DNA of 64,000 nt from Paraburkholderia phenazinium (lineage in GTDB: Bacteria; Pseudomonadota; Gammaproteobacteria; Burkholderiales; Burkholderiaceae), in the NCBI RefSeq assembly GCF_900100735.1, contig NZ_FNCJ01000005.1, positions 1 through 64,000 on the forward strand, given 5' to 3'. Below are positions 36,041 through 44,696 of this stretch, in pieces. Both the position numbers and the translations under genes were made by a program. The notes below the pieces were generated by a model, which made no database searches, was not told where the DNA came from, and was given only the letters and a program-made list of their open reading frames with translations. Each line of letters starts with the position of its first letter. The first letter of the stretch is position 1.

Positions 36041-38141
36041 CTTCCACCTCAAAAACAGTGACTGCGAAGGTGTGCCGCGTTCCGTCTGGCGTGTCGAAGT
36101 AGACAGGGCGTACTTGCAGACTGCCGTCGGATTGTTTCCTTTTGAGGAAGTGAATGTATTGTTCAAATCCTTCATTCGTCATCAAATCGATTTGCGTTGT
36201 GTCGAACTGTGCTTTCACGAAAGTGCGGAGGTCGACCAAAACGTTTTCATTCTCACGTAGAATGATGGCGAGAACCTCCGAGCGAATTGACACGAGCTGT
36301 GAACCAGGGAACGCATTTGTGATGTAGTGTTCGAGATGTCTGGGGTCAATGTGACGCAGCATCCACCGGAGGTCATCAAGTCCGCCGTAAAAAGGCATGA
36401 GATAGAACAATAAGGCGAATAGCCTTCGCAGTTGATGCTGCCTAATGTAATAGCGCTCACCGCTTGAGTTCAAAGGCGTCTGAATATAGTCAAGGAAGCG
36501 GTCGATGGCCTTGTTATATTTCTTGTGGTCGACAGAAAATGTACCGTGGGTATTAGGCATCGCAAATACCAAAGCAGGCGCTTCAATTCCATGTCGACGA
36601 AGTAAGGCGTGAAATGCTTTGATTCTGCGAACTATCCGCATACCGATGTAGGGAATCGGGCGCTCGTCCTCGTTTCTAAGGCCCCCATAGCCACTTTTTC
36701 GACTTAGTAGCTTTATCCACTCCCCGGACTCATCGAGGCAATCGACAGGAAGGTCTATAAGCTCACCTTGTCGTGCCGCCATAAGCATGCCGATAATAAG
36801 TTGCATGGCACCGTACAGAGCGTGCACAAGCTCAAGCAGTCCTTCATTTTCCCTAAATCGGCGAAAAAATTCGGACGCAGGTGCTTTTGGTGTATCCTTT
36901 TTAAGGAGATGCGCAACTCTAATTTCTTGTGAAACAGACCATTTCTTTATTCCCATATCTCTGCTTAGAGGATGAAGGACGTGCTCGATGCCGTTGCGAA
37001 AGCTATATCGATTGACGGATTTTGAGGCCGCACGCGCAGCAAATAAAACGTGCGCATATGAGGTGAGCAAATGGCGGCTGTGTTCGAGAAAGAAAGAAAT
37101 GGCTTTGCCGACTGCGTCAAGTGCATACGGGGCCGGAACGGAGAGGTATCGTCCGTCTAGCTTTAGTCGAATGGCGTCTGGAAGCGAAAAGGACTCAATT
37201 TCCTCGATGGATTTTAAAGGAAATGCGCATCCGACCGTGGACAGAGGTTTTGCGTTTAATAATGCAGACAGAAATTTCCTAAACGAACGTTCACTGCATG
37301 CGTCATCTAGCGCAGTTGCGCGGACCTGCGCACCTGGATATTCTCTGCAGAATCCGTCTGTTTTTTCGATGCAAAGCTCATCGAAAAGGGGCTTTTTGAC
37401 TTCATTTCGGTGGACCCAGATAGTGCCATGATATATTTTCTCGCTTAGTAATTTGTTATTTGGCACAAACCGATATCCCTGGTTTTCTGTCTTAGTATAG
37501 TATCCATTTGACCACATCCAGCATCTAGCTCGAATGAGTTGCTCCTCTGTCATATCGAGCGAGCGGCCGTCGGTTGATGCGTTGACGACAGATAGGAAGG
37601 GGCACTCGGAGATGCAGGCCGATACCTGCGCCTCAGTGAGGTGCGCCGACTTCGATTGAAGGAAAGTGTTCAACCGTTCTGGCCATTGCATTAGACCGGT
37701 CAAAAGGTCAGCCGAACTAGCGCGCGCAGCCAGCATTTGCTTCAGATGCATTCCTACCACTGTACTAAAACCAAATTGGTAGACGCCCAACTCGCCGCCG
37801 TTCAGCAGCAGATAGTCCACGACATACAGCGAGAGTATGAAACGACTCTTTTGAACTTTTACGGAGCGGGGTCGTTTAGAGCGATTAGTACCATGTTCTT
37901 GAATGCAAATGAAATCATAGATATCTCCAATCATACGGCTGTGCGCCTTTCGATTATTGAGAATCTGGGGGAATGCACTTATCGAAAAATCGAATGAATA
38001 AACGTCATCATCCGAGAACTGCACAGTCATCACGTCTGCTCCACGGGGACTGAGCATCCACGCAACGCGATTTCGGGTTTCTCGTAAAAAGGCCTCGGTG
38101 GGAGTTTGGAGAGCGACTGCATTCACACTTTGACTAGGCAT
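36030..38141 (-). CDS. Large tyrosine recombinase, second of island 1 (GInt-like)
   Basis: A 703-residue recombinase. The N-terminal 380 residues are not recognised. The catalytic part has MLMAARQGELIDLPVDCL with the first Arg near 457, YIRQHQLRRLFALLF near 570, and LRWMLRHIDPRHLEHYITNA with His and the probable nucleophilic Tyr near 605. The start overlaps the first recombinase by 8 bp. It resembles the second recombinase of island 2 in length and plan, but the two are not close copies by eye. AT content is higher than in the core genes to the right. Confidence 0.85.
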   Translation of the reverse strand: MPSQSVNAVALQTPTEAFLRETRNRVAWMLSPRGADVMTVQFSDDDVYSFDFSISAFPQILNNRKAHSRMIGDIYDFICIQEHGTNRSKRPRSVKVQKSRFILSLYVVDYLLLNGGELGVYQFGFSTVVGMHLKQMLAARASSADLLTGLMQWPERLNTFLQSKSAHLTEAQVSACISECPFLSVVNASTDGRSLDMTEEQLIRARCWMWSNGYYTKTENQGYRFVPNNKLLSEKIYHGTIWVHRNEVKKPLFDELCIEKTDGFCREYPGAQVRATALDDACSERSFRKFLSALLNAKPLSTVGCAFPLKSIEEIESFSLPDAIRLKLDGRYLSVPAPYALDAVGKAISFFLEHSRHLLTSYAHVLFAARAASKSVNRYSFRNGIEHVLHPLSRDMGIKKWSVSQEIRVAHLLKKDTPKAPASEFFRRFRENEGLLELVHALYGAMQLIIGMLMAARQGELIDLPVDCLDESGEWIKLLSRKSGYGGLRNEDERPIPYIGMRIVRRIKAFHALLRRHGIEAPALVFAMPNTHGTFSVDHKKYNKAIDRFLDYIQTPLNSSGERYYIRQHQLRRLFALLFYLMPFYGGLDDLRWMLRHIDPRHLEHYITNAFPGSQLVSIRSEVLAIILRENENVLVDLRTFVKAQFDTTQIDLMTNEGFEQYIHFLKRKQSDGSLQVRPVYFDTPDGTRHTFAVTVFEVEDEV

Positions 38142-40443
38142 AAATCACCAACGATAGGTCGAGAATCCGGCTGTTCGATTCTGCCTCGTAAATCGCTTTT
38201 GCTAACGATGGTTGGCGACCGGATTGGGATTTTATGTACTCGATTACATGTTTAGACAGTGATGCCCAGTATTTTGCATTTGCGTTCATCGGCTGATTGG
38301 CCTCATCAACCGCTCGAATGATATTGGTTAGAACAGTGAGATTGCCGACGCTCCCGTTTATGACGAATGTCCCATTTTTTATATCTGAATCGGTTGCTGC
38401 GACACTCCCTTCGTCATACGAGTGCGAAAGCTGGTCTATATCCGGAAATGGATGCTGTTCCATAAACATGTTTAAAGCATGTGTGTCGCAAAGGCCGCTT
38501 GCAATCAGCTGATGTGGAGAATTTCTAGTGGTATGTACGATAATCCGAGTCTGAAATGCACGTATCCAGCGTACCCTGAGAAACGCGGCAAGCGCCTTTG
38601 GCAAATAGCTATTGAGCGCCCTCGAGCGTCTCGCGTGTCCAAGTGCTTTCGCCATCTCAACTTCGCTGTGCGTCTCCAGGAATATCGTGATTGCGCGAGT
38701 GTGCCGGACACTTCTCAAGGAAAACTGTTTGGCCAACGTATGGACGTACGCAATGCTTGGTGCACCAGCCTGATAAAAAGCATTTGCCAGTCTTTCTCTC
38801 GGACCAGGTCCGGAGGTGAGCGGCGAAAATCTCGTTAGGCGTGTGGGATAGTCAAATCCTTTGTCACATGAAAGAAAAAGATACCGCCAGTTTGGGTCGC
38901 CCCTATCCTTGAGATATTTGCGCAAATTCGATGTTATTCGCAGGATTTCGACTATTAACCTGCGGGAGGTTTTTGTTAGTTGAATTTGCTTAATAACATG
39001 TTTGCCGTGGGCTCGGTATTTTTTGCCAATCAGATACGTTACCTTACCTAGACGGACCAAGCCTGTAAGCTTTCCGCTCGAGTTCCACAGCCGAAGATTC
39101 TCAAGAAAAGACGGTATTATTTCGGGATGCTCGTGGACGAGTAAAGTAGCATGAGCCAAGAGAGTGCCGGCGGACGGAAGGCCAAGCTCGTGAGAGACGA
39201 GTTCGAGATTATCCGGAAAAATGCCAGCTGGATTTTCGTAATCTTGGCGAGAAATATGGCCGTATCGCTCGTAGGTCGCACACGCATTTTCATAAAACGT
39301 GGGGTTTTCTCTATTCATCAGCGACCTGGGGTTTGACTTTCCTTCCGCGTCTTCAGGCCGCACTCGCGCTGTCCCGAGTCTTGCGGCATGACGCCTCGCT
39401 TTCGCCCGGTTGTATAAGCTTTCGGCTTCGTCGGTCGCCCATTTTTTGATTATATGTAGTGTTTTCGGCATCTCCTCGCGCAAGAATGCGAGAGCTTGAT
39501 ACGTACCCAACTCGGGAGGGACCGGTAAAAGCAATTTTGCTAGTGCCTTGTTATCCTCCGTGCTAAAAATATCTTCTGCCAACGGGCCCGGCATTCCGCC
39601 GGCGGGAGGAGAGATTAGGCCGGGGCCGATGAGTGCGCTTTGTGCGAATGAGCAAAAAGTACACCAGTCGTTAAGAATTGTTTGGGGCTTACATTTTCCG
39701 GCTCTTGAATCTTTATAAAATTGATAAAAGTTTTCCCAGAGGAGAGACGACGAGTCCGGAGATTGATATGTCGAAAAGTTGAAGGATGGTAACCCCGATA
39801 AATAGTCTGCTAGCTCTTTGAAACCAGGGATGCGGTCAATTCGACGTGTCGCAACGTAGGTTGCACAGGCATCGTGCAGGCTCTGTGCAATGGCTGCTCC
39901 GTGTGCTTCGTAGACGCCATAGAGTGGTAGGGAAATCACTTTTCCGCTCAAGGGGGTCACTGGCCACGCTCGCCAAAGGATGACCGCACTTTCATTCAGT
40001 TGGAGCGTTTGAAAGCGTTCCGTGAATTGCATCACTAGACTGCTGCGAGGGCCCGTCGAAACGTTTTTGTCGACGGTTTGACCTCCGAGCGTCGTAAGCA
40101 AATACATGCCAACTTGCACGTATGCGGCTCTTGTCGAACCTTTTGCTTGTATGAATGCCGGCGAATTAAGAGCGCCGATAAAGCTTTCAAGGACGCGAAT
40201 GTTGGCAACCCAAGTTTCCCGGGCTCCCAGTACCGGGCCGTCGGTAATCTGAAGATAACACTCGAAGCATCGGATAACTCTTGGCATCCGGCGAGCGATG
40301 TGTGACGCGGCCTTTTTTACTACATCCCCGATAAGTGCCTGTGCCTCAGGAGTCACCTTCGTGAGCCGAAAGTTCTGGTAGGCGGACACGTCGCGGATAA
40401 GGGGGGTATTCATGGGACGCGGAATTGATTGGACCGTTTTCAT
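38134..40443 (-). CDS. Large tyrosine recombinase, first of island 1 (GInt-like)
   Basis: A 769-residue recombinase; start at 40443, with ATG 40413 as an alternative. The catalytic core is less canonical. SLRSVRHTRAITIFLETHS near residue 584 gives the Arg-His box, and LGHARRSRALNSYLPKAL near 610 gives the His and the probable nucleophilic Tyr. Its first Arg is not obvious, so it may be a regulatory rather than a cutting subunit. It is the first gene of the island 1 operon, about 390 bp from the comM junction. Overlapping starts and stops tie it to the next gene. Confidence 0.8.
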   Translation of the reverse strand: MKTVQSIPRPMNTPLIRDVSAYQNFRLTKVTPEAQALIGDVVKKAASHIARRMPRVIRCFECYLQITDGPVLGARETWVANIRVLESFIGALNSPAFIQAKGSTRAAYVQVGMYLLTTLGGQTVDKNVSTGPRSSLVMQFTERFQTLQLNESAVILWRAWPVTPLSGKVISLPLYGVYEAHGAAIAQSLHDACATYVATRRIDRIPGFKELADYLSGLPSFNFSTYQSPDSSSLLWENFYQFYKDSRAGKCKPQTILNDWCTFCSFAQSALIGPGLISPPAGGMPGPLAEDIFSTEDNKALAKLLLPVPPELGTYQALAFLREEMPKTLHIIKKWATDEAESLYNRAKARRHAARLGTARVRPEDAEGKSNPRSLMNRENPTFYENACATYERYGHISRQDYENPAGIFPDNLELVSHELGLPSAGTLLAHATLLVHEHPEIIPSFLENLRLWNSSGKLTGLVRLGKVTYLIGKKYRAHGKHVIKQIQLTKTSRRLIVEILRITSNLRKYLKDRGDPNWRYLFLSCDKGFDYPTRLTRFSPLTSGPGPRERLANAFYQAGAPSIAYVHTLAKQFSLRSVRHTRAITIFLETHSEVEMAKALGHARRSRALNSYLPKALAAFLRVRWIRAFQTRIIVHTTRNSPHQLIASGLCDTHALNMFMEQHPFPDIDQLSHSYDEGSVAATDSDIKNGTFVINGSVGNLTVLTNIIRAVDEANQPMNANAKYWASLSKHVIEYIKSQSGRQPSLAKAIYEAESNSRILDLSLVIYA

Positions 40444-40809
40444 GTTGCCGGGCTCAATCTATTGGGTCCAATACGTATTTTCTAGCCGCCAACGTCTATG
40501 ATAGTATAAAACTATCGAGATGTAGATGTAGATTAAACATTTCTATCAAATACTGTAGCAGATGTAAAATGGCGTCCTGCGTATGGTTCCAAGGTGAGTG
40601 ATGAAAGCAAGACAACCCAAGAGCCCGGAGAGGCAAGGCAAGTGCTTTCCTGTTGGGATTAGCCACGGCGTGCAGGCTGTTGCAAAGCGGCCCGAGGTTG
40701 GCCGACCGGCTTGTCGGGTGAGCGGTGACAGTTGTCAAGGTGGTCGCGGCCAAGGAAATGGAGCCGATGCCCCGCCAGTACTGCCCCCGGTCTCATTGAC
40801 AACCATTGA
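40444..40809. promoter_or_regulatory. Leader between island 1 recombinase operon and its attachment end
   Basis: 366 bp with no gene. It should hold the operon promoter and arm-type sites. Visible: the inverted repeat GATAGT-ATAAA-ACTATC (40500-40516) about 57 bp before the first recombinase gene, a GATGTAGATGTAGATT tandem (about 40519-40534), and several TTGWCAA or TTGACC words (near 40733, 40797 and 40805). These could bind the recombinases or a directionality factor. Confidence 0.45.
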
Positions 40810-40821
40810 CCAAAAAGCTAA
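40810..40821 (-). repeat. Island 1 right-end inverted repeat
   Basis: Minus strand TTAGCTTTTTGG, one mismatch from the left end repeat at 10827-10838. Eight bases (40822-40829, minus strand ATAGGCGG) separate it from the comM GAA codon. These have no counterpart at the left end and may be a coupling sequence brought from the previous site. Confidence 0.65.
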
Positions 40822-40829
40822 CCGCCTAT

Positions 40830-41783
40830 TTCATCCAGAAACAGAACCCCCAGGTGCGCCAGGGTGATCTCGCCCGGCTGCGGCGGATTGCGCCCGCCCA
40901 CCAGCGCCGCTGCGCTCGAGGAGTGATGCGGCGCGCGGAACGGCCGCTGCCGCCATTGCGCCGGCGAGAAACCCGACATGCTGGCCGACAGTAGCGCTGC
41001 CGAGGTGAGCGCTTCGTCGTCGGTCATGGGCGGCAGCAGGCTGGGCAGGCGCGCGGCCAGCATCGACTTGCCGGCGCCGGGCGGCCCGACCATCAGCACG
41101 TGGTGGCCGCCTGCGGCCGCGACTTCCAGCGCCCGCCGTGCACCGCGCTGACCGATCACGTCGGCCATGTCGGCGGGCGGGGCCGCCGGCGCGGCGGGCA
41201 GCTCGGGGGCGGCGACCGGCGTCAGCCGGCCATCCGGCACGCCTGACAGATGGGCGCACAGCGAGGGCAGGTCGGACGCGCCGTAGACATCCACGCCGGG
41301 CACGAGCGCCGCCTCTGCGGCGCTGGCCGCCGGCAGATAAAGTTCGGGAGCGTGCTGCGAGCGTTCGGCTTCCGCCTGCGCAGCGTGGCTGCGCGCCGTG
41401 CCGCACGCCATCGCAAACGCTCCGCGCATGGGCCGCAACGCCCCGGTCAGCGATAGCTCGCCTGCAAATTCCCGGTGCGCTAAAGATTCGGCCGGAATCT
41501 GCCCGCTCGCGGCGAGAATGCCCAACGCAATCGGCAGGTCGAAGCGGCCGGATTCCTTGGGCAGGTCGGCGGGAGCGAGATTGACGGTGATGCGGCGCAC
41601 GGGAAAGTCGAAGCCGCAGTTCTGCAGTGCGGCGCGCACGCGTTCGCGGCTCTCGCGCACTTCGAGATCGGGGAGGCCCACGATCGAAAAAGAGGGTAAT
41701 CCGTTGGCGAGGTGAACCTCGACCGTTACTTCGGGCGCGCGGCCAGCGGCCGGCGCGCGACTGCGCACCACGGCAAGCGACAT
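40830..41783 (-). pseudogene. comM: comM 5' part, cut in Walker B by island 1
   Basis: ComM (YifB) is an AAA+ branch-migration helicase that promotes integration of DNA taken up by natural transformation. The first 318 codons remain: the Lon-protease-like N-terminal fold (VHLANGLPSFSIVGLPD, NLAPADLPKESGRFDLPIALG) and the ATPase with Walker A VGPPGAGKS near residue 237. The reading reaches VLFLDE of Walker B and then runs into the island (IGG, stop). The next 41 codons are at 10704-10826 and the rest is off the left edge. The protein cannot be functional. comM is a known target of resistance and genomic islands in other genera. Confidence 0.95.
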
Positions 41784-41885
41784 GTTTTCTCCCGTCAGAC
41801 GGCGCGCCGGCGGCGCGCACGATCCCCTAAAGCGCTGATGACGTCACGGCTCGCTTGCCAGTGATGTGTGCAGCTCAGAGCAGCA

Positions 41886-42140
41886 TCAGGACGTGTGCGT
41901 CACCGGCAGCTTCTGTTCGAGCTCGGCGACGCGCCGCTCCAGTTCCTCGAGGCGTGCGCGCGTGCGCACCAGCACCTGGGTCTGGGTATCGAATTCCTCG
42001 CGCGTAACCAGATCGAGCTTCGAGAAGCCCTGCGACAGCATGGCCTTGACGTTGCGTTCGACATCCTTGGCCGGCGAATTCTTGAGCAGATCGCTCATAC
42101 GCGCCTGTAAATCGTTGAAGACGTCGTTCGGTTGTTTCAT
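41886..42140 (-). CDS. ubiK: UbiK-type accessory factor (BMFP family)
   Basis: An 84-residue protein from the ATG at 42140 (MKQPNDVFNDLQARM). It fits the BMFP/YqiC family: amphipathic N-terminus, then RNVKAMLSQGFSKLDLVTREEFDTQ, then a C-terminal leucine-rich coiled coil (LEELERRVAELEQKL). UbiK helps assemble the ubiquinone biosynthesis complex with UbiJ in proteobacteria and can bind membranes. It lies next to comM and diverges from glnK, a common Burkholderia arrangement. It is intact. Confidence 0.85.
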   Translation of the reverse strand: MKQPNDVFNDLQARMSDLLKNSPAKDVERNVKAMLSQGFSKLDLVTREEFDTQTQVLVRTRARLEELERRVAELEQKLPVTHTS

Positions 42141-42339
42141 GGTGTTCCCCTTGGGTGCACAAAAAGTGTGCATATGTCATTACGTCTGTGCTCCGGATCT
42201 GCGGATGAGCGTTTCTGGTGCATGCCTTCGCAACCCGTCCCGCGGCATGAGCGCGTTTGGTGCGCGTCTTCGAATCCGGAGCCTGCGAACACTCTAGCAA
42301 CGATCCAGGCGGCGCGCCACCGTCGCCCGCCCACGTTAG

Positions 42340-42897
<558 letters not shown>

Positions 42898-42935
42898 TTA
42901 GAACGATAGCGACTAAGCGACAAGAGGAAACGAAG

Positions 42936-44417
42936 ATGCGCAAATTATTGATGTCCTTGCTGATGGCCGGATCGCTGCTCGCGGGCGGTGTCGGCGCCGC
43001 CCTCGCGGACGACGCTTCCGCACCTGCAGCCGCCTCGGCGCCTGCCGATACGACGGCCAGCGCGCCGGCACCGGACGCTTCCGCCCCGGCTGCCGCTGCT
43101 TCGGCGCCGGCAACTGCCGCCGCCGCGCCTGATGCATCCGCCGCGGCTGCCGCCGCCGCTCCGGCTGCACCGACCGCGCCGTTCTCGGTCGACTCGTCGA
43201 AGATCAACTCCGGCGACACCGCCTGGATGCTGACCTCCACCGCCCTCGTGCTGTTCATGACGATCCCGGGCCTCGCGCTGTTCTACGGCGGCATGGTCCG
43301 CAAGAAGAACGTGCTCGCCACGCTGATGCAAAGCTATGCGATCACCTGCGTCGTGACGATCGTCTGGACGGTGATCGGCTATAGCCTCGCGTTCACGCCG
43401 GGCGGCTCGTTTATCGGCGGCTTCTCGCGCGTCCTGCTCGCCGGCATGAACTATATCCACGGCGACAAGGCGACCACGCTGACGGTGAGCCACCTGGCTC
43501 CGACGATCCCGGAAACGGTCTACTTCGTCTACCAGATGACCTTCGCGATCATCACGCCGGCGCTGATCACCGGTGCGTTTGCTGACCGCATGAAGTTCTC
43601 GGCCATGCTGGTGTTCATGACGCTGTGGTCGATCATCGTCTACTCGCCGATCGCGCACATGGTCTGGGAACCGACCGGCTGGCTGGCTGCCGCAGGCATC
43701 CTCGACTTCGCAGGCGGCACGGTGGTGCACATCAACGCCGGTATCGCGGGTCTGGTCTGCTGCCTCGTACTTGGCAAGCGTGTCGGCTACGGCAAGGAAG
43801 TGATGGCTCCGCACAATCTCGTGCTGACGCTGATCGGTGCGGCGATGCTGTGGGTGGGCTGGTTCGGTTTCAACGCAGGTTCCGCTGTGGCCGCCGACGG
43901 TCGTGCCGGTTTCGCCATGCTGACGACTCAGGTCGCAACCGCCGCGGCAGCACTCGGCTGGATGTTTGCTGAATGGATCGCCAAGGGCAAACCGTCGGCA
44001 CTCGGTATCGCATCGGGCGCAGTCGCTGGTCTGGTAGCCGTTACGCCGGCTTCTGGCTTCGTCGGTGTGGGTGGTGCACTGGTGATTGGTATTGCCGCAG
44101 GCGTGATCTGCTTCTGGTCGGCAACGTGGCTCAAGGGCAAGCTCGGTTACGACGATTCGCTCGATGCGTTTGGCGTGCACGGCATCGGCGGCATCGTGGG
44201 TGCGTTGCTGACGGGCGTGTTTGCAGTCAAGGACATCGGCGGCGCGGACGGCAGCGTGATCCTGCAGGCCAAGGGTGTGCTGACCACGCTGGTCTACAGC
44301 GGTGTGGTGAGCTTTGTCCTGCTGAAGGTGATCGACATGGTAATGGGCCTGCGCGTGACGGAAGAAGAGGAGCGCGAAGGTCTGGACGTGAGCCTGCACG
44401 GCGAACACGTCGAATAA
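42936..44417 (+). CDS. amtB: Ammonium transporter AmtB
   Basis: A 493-residue inner-membrane ammonium channel, 38 bp after glnK. A signal peptide (MRKLLMSLLMAGSLLAGG ... ALA) is followed by an unusual Ala/Pro/Ser-rich stretch of about 55 residues before the first membrane helix. The channel body is typical, with 11 helices: GDTAWMLTSTALVLFMTIPGL, FYGGMVRKKN, the pore region AGGTVVHINAG with a conserved His, and FGVHGIGGIVGALLTG with the second His. The C-terminal tail that docks GlnK is present (EEEREGLDVSLHGE). Length is larger than E. coli AmtB only because of the linker. Confidence 0.95.
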   Translation: MRKLLMSLLMAGSLLAGGVGAALADDASAPAAASAPADTTASAPAPDASAPAAAASAPATAAAAPDASAAAAAAAPAAPTAPFSVDSSKINSGDTAWMLTSTALVLFMTIPGLALFYGGMVRKKNVLATLMQSYAITCVVTIVWTVIGYSLAFTPGGSFIGGFSRVLLAGMNYIHGDKATTLTVSHLAPTIPETVYFVYQMTFAIITPALITGAFADRMKFSAMLVFMTLWSIIVYSPIAHMVWEPTGWLAAAGILDFAGGTVVHINAGIAGLVCCLVLGKRVGYGKEVMAPHNLVLTLIGAAMLWVGWFGFNAGSAVAADGRAGFAMLTTQVATAAAALGWMFAEWIAKGKPSALGIASGAVAGLVAVTPASGFVGVGGALVIGIAAGVICFWSATWLKGKLGYDDSLDAFGVHGIGGIVGALLTGVFAVKDIGGADGSVILQAKGVLTTLVYSGVVSFVLLKVIDMVMGLRVTEEEEREGLDVSLHGEHVE

Positions 44418-44488
44418 CGTTTCAGAAAGGCTGGTCAAGCTTCAAGGGTTTCAGGCTTTACGAATCACGAATCAAGCGCAGCGACTTT

Positions 44489-44513
44489 GGCCCGCCTTCT
44501 GGCGGGCCTTTTT
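44489..44513 (+). terminator. Rho-independent terminator after amtB
   Basis: GGCCCGCC-TTCT-GGCGGGCC followed by five T: an 8-bp perfect stem 72 bp after the amtB stop. Confidence 0.88.
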
Positions 44514-44696
44514 CTTGGTGCTTGCCGCGCTGCTATTTCCGGGGGAATCGCGGTAGACTGCCTTTAGGAGCAGTCTCCACCGGCTATCGCGCCCATAGCG
44601 AGATTGCATCCATCCCTGCTTGCGAATGGAGAAACCGTCCCCAAATGGACGAAGCAATTGCTCTACAATCTTTTTTCTCCAGTCTGCGAGTGATCA

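Larger units (their letters stand above)
10827..40829. mobile_element. Island 1: 30-kb GInt-like defence island in comM
   Basis: The two comM pieces that flank this interval join in frame if bases 10827-40829 are removed, which defines the element to within one or two bases. It has a recombinase operon at its right end (34078-40443), imperfect 12-bp inverted repeats near both ends, lower GC than the core, and defence genes as cargo. The organisation (three large tyrosine recombinases plus a small protein beside one end) matches the GInt class of islands. The class assignment is from architecture only. The boundaries are the best supported part. Confidence 0.88.

Noticed and set aside
42201..42290. 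Tandem repeats upstream of glnK as a mobile element end
   Set aside because: The two GAGCG...GGTGC...CTTCG copies are short and imperfect, and sit in a sigma-54 promoter region; activator sites are a simpler explanation.
42945..44438. 497-codon frame opposite amtB
   Set aside because: Antisense of a clear membrane transporter; no hydrophobic segments or motifs of its own.
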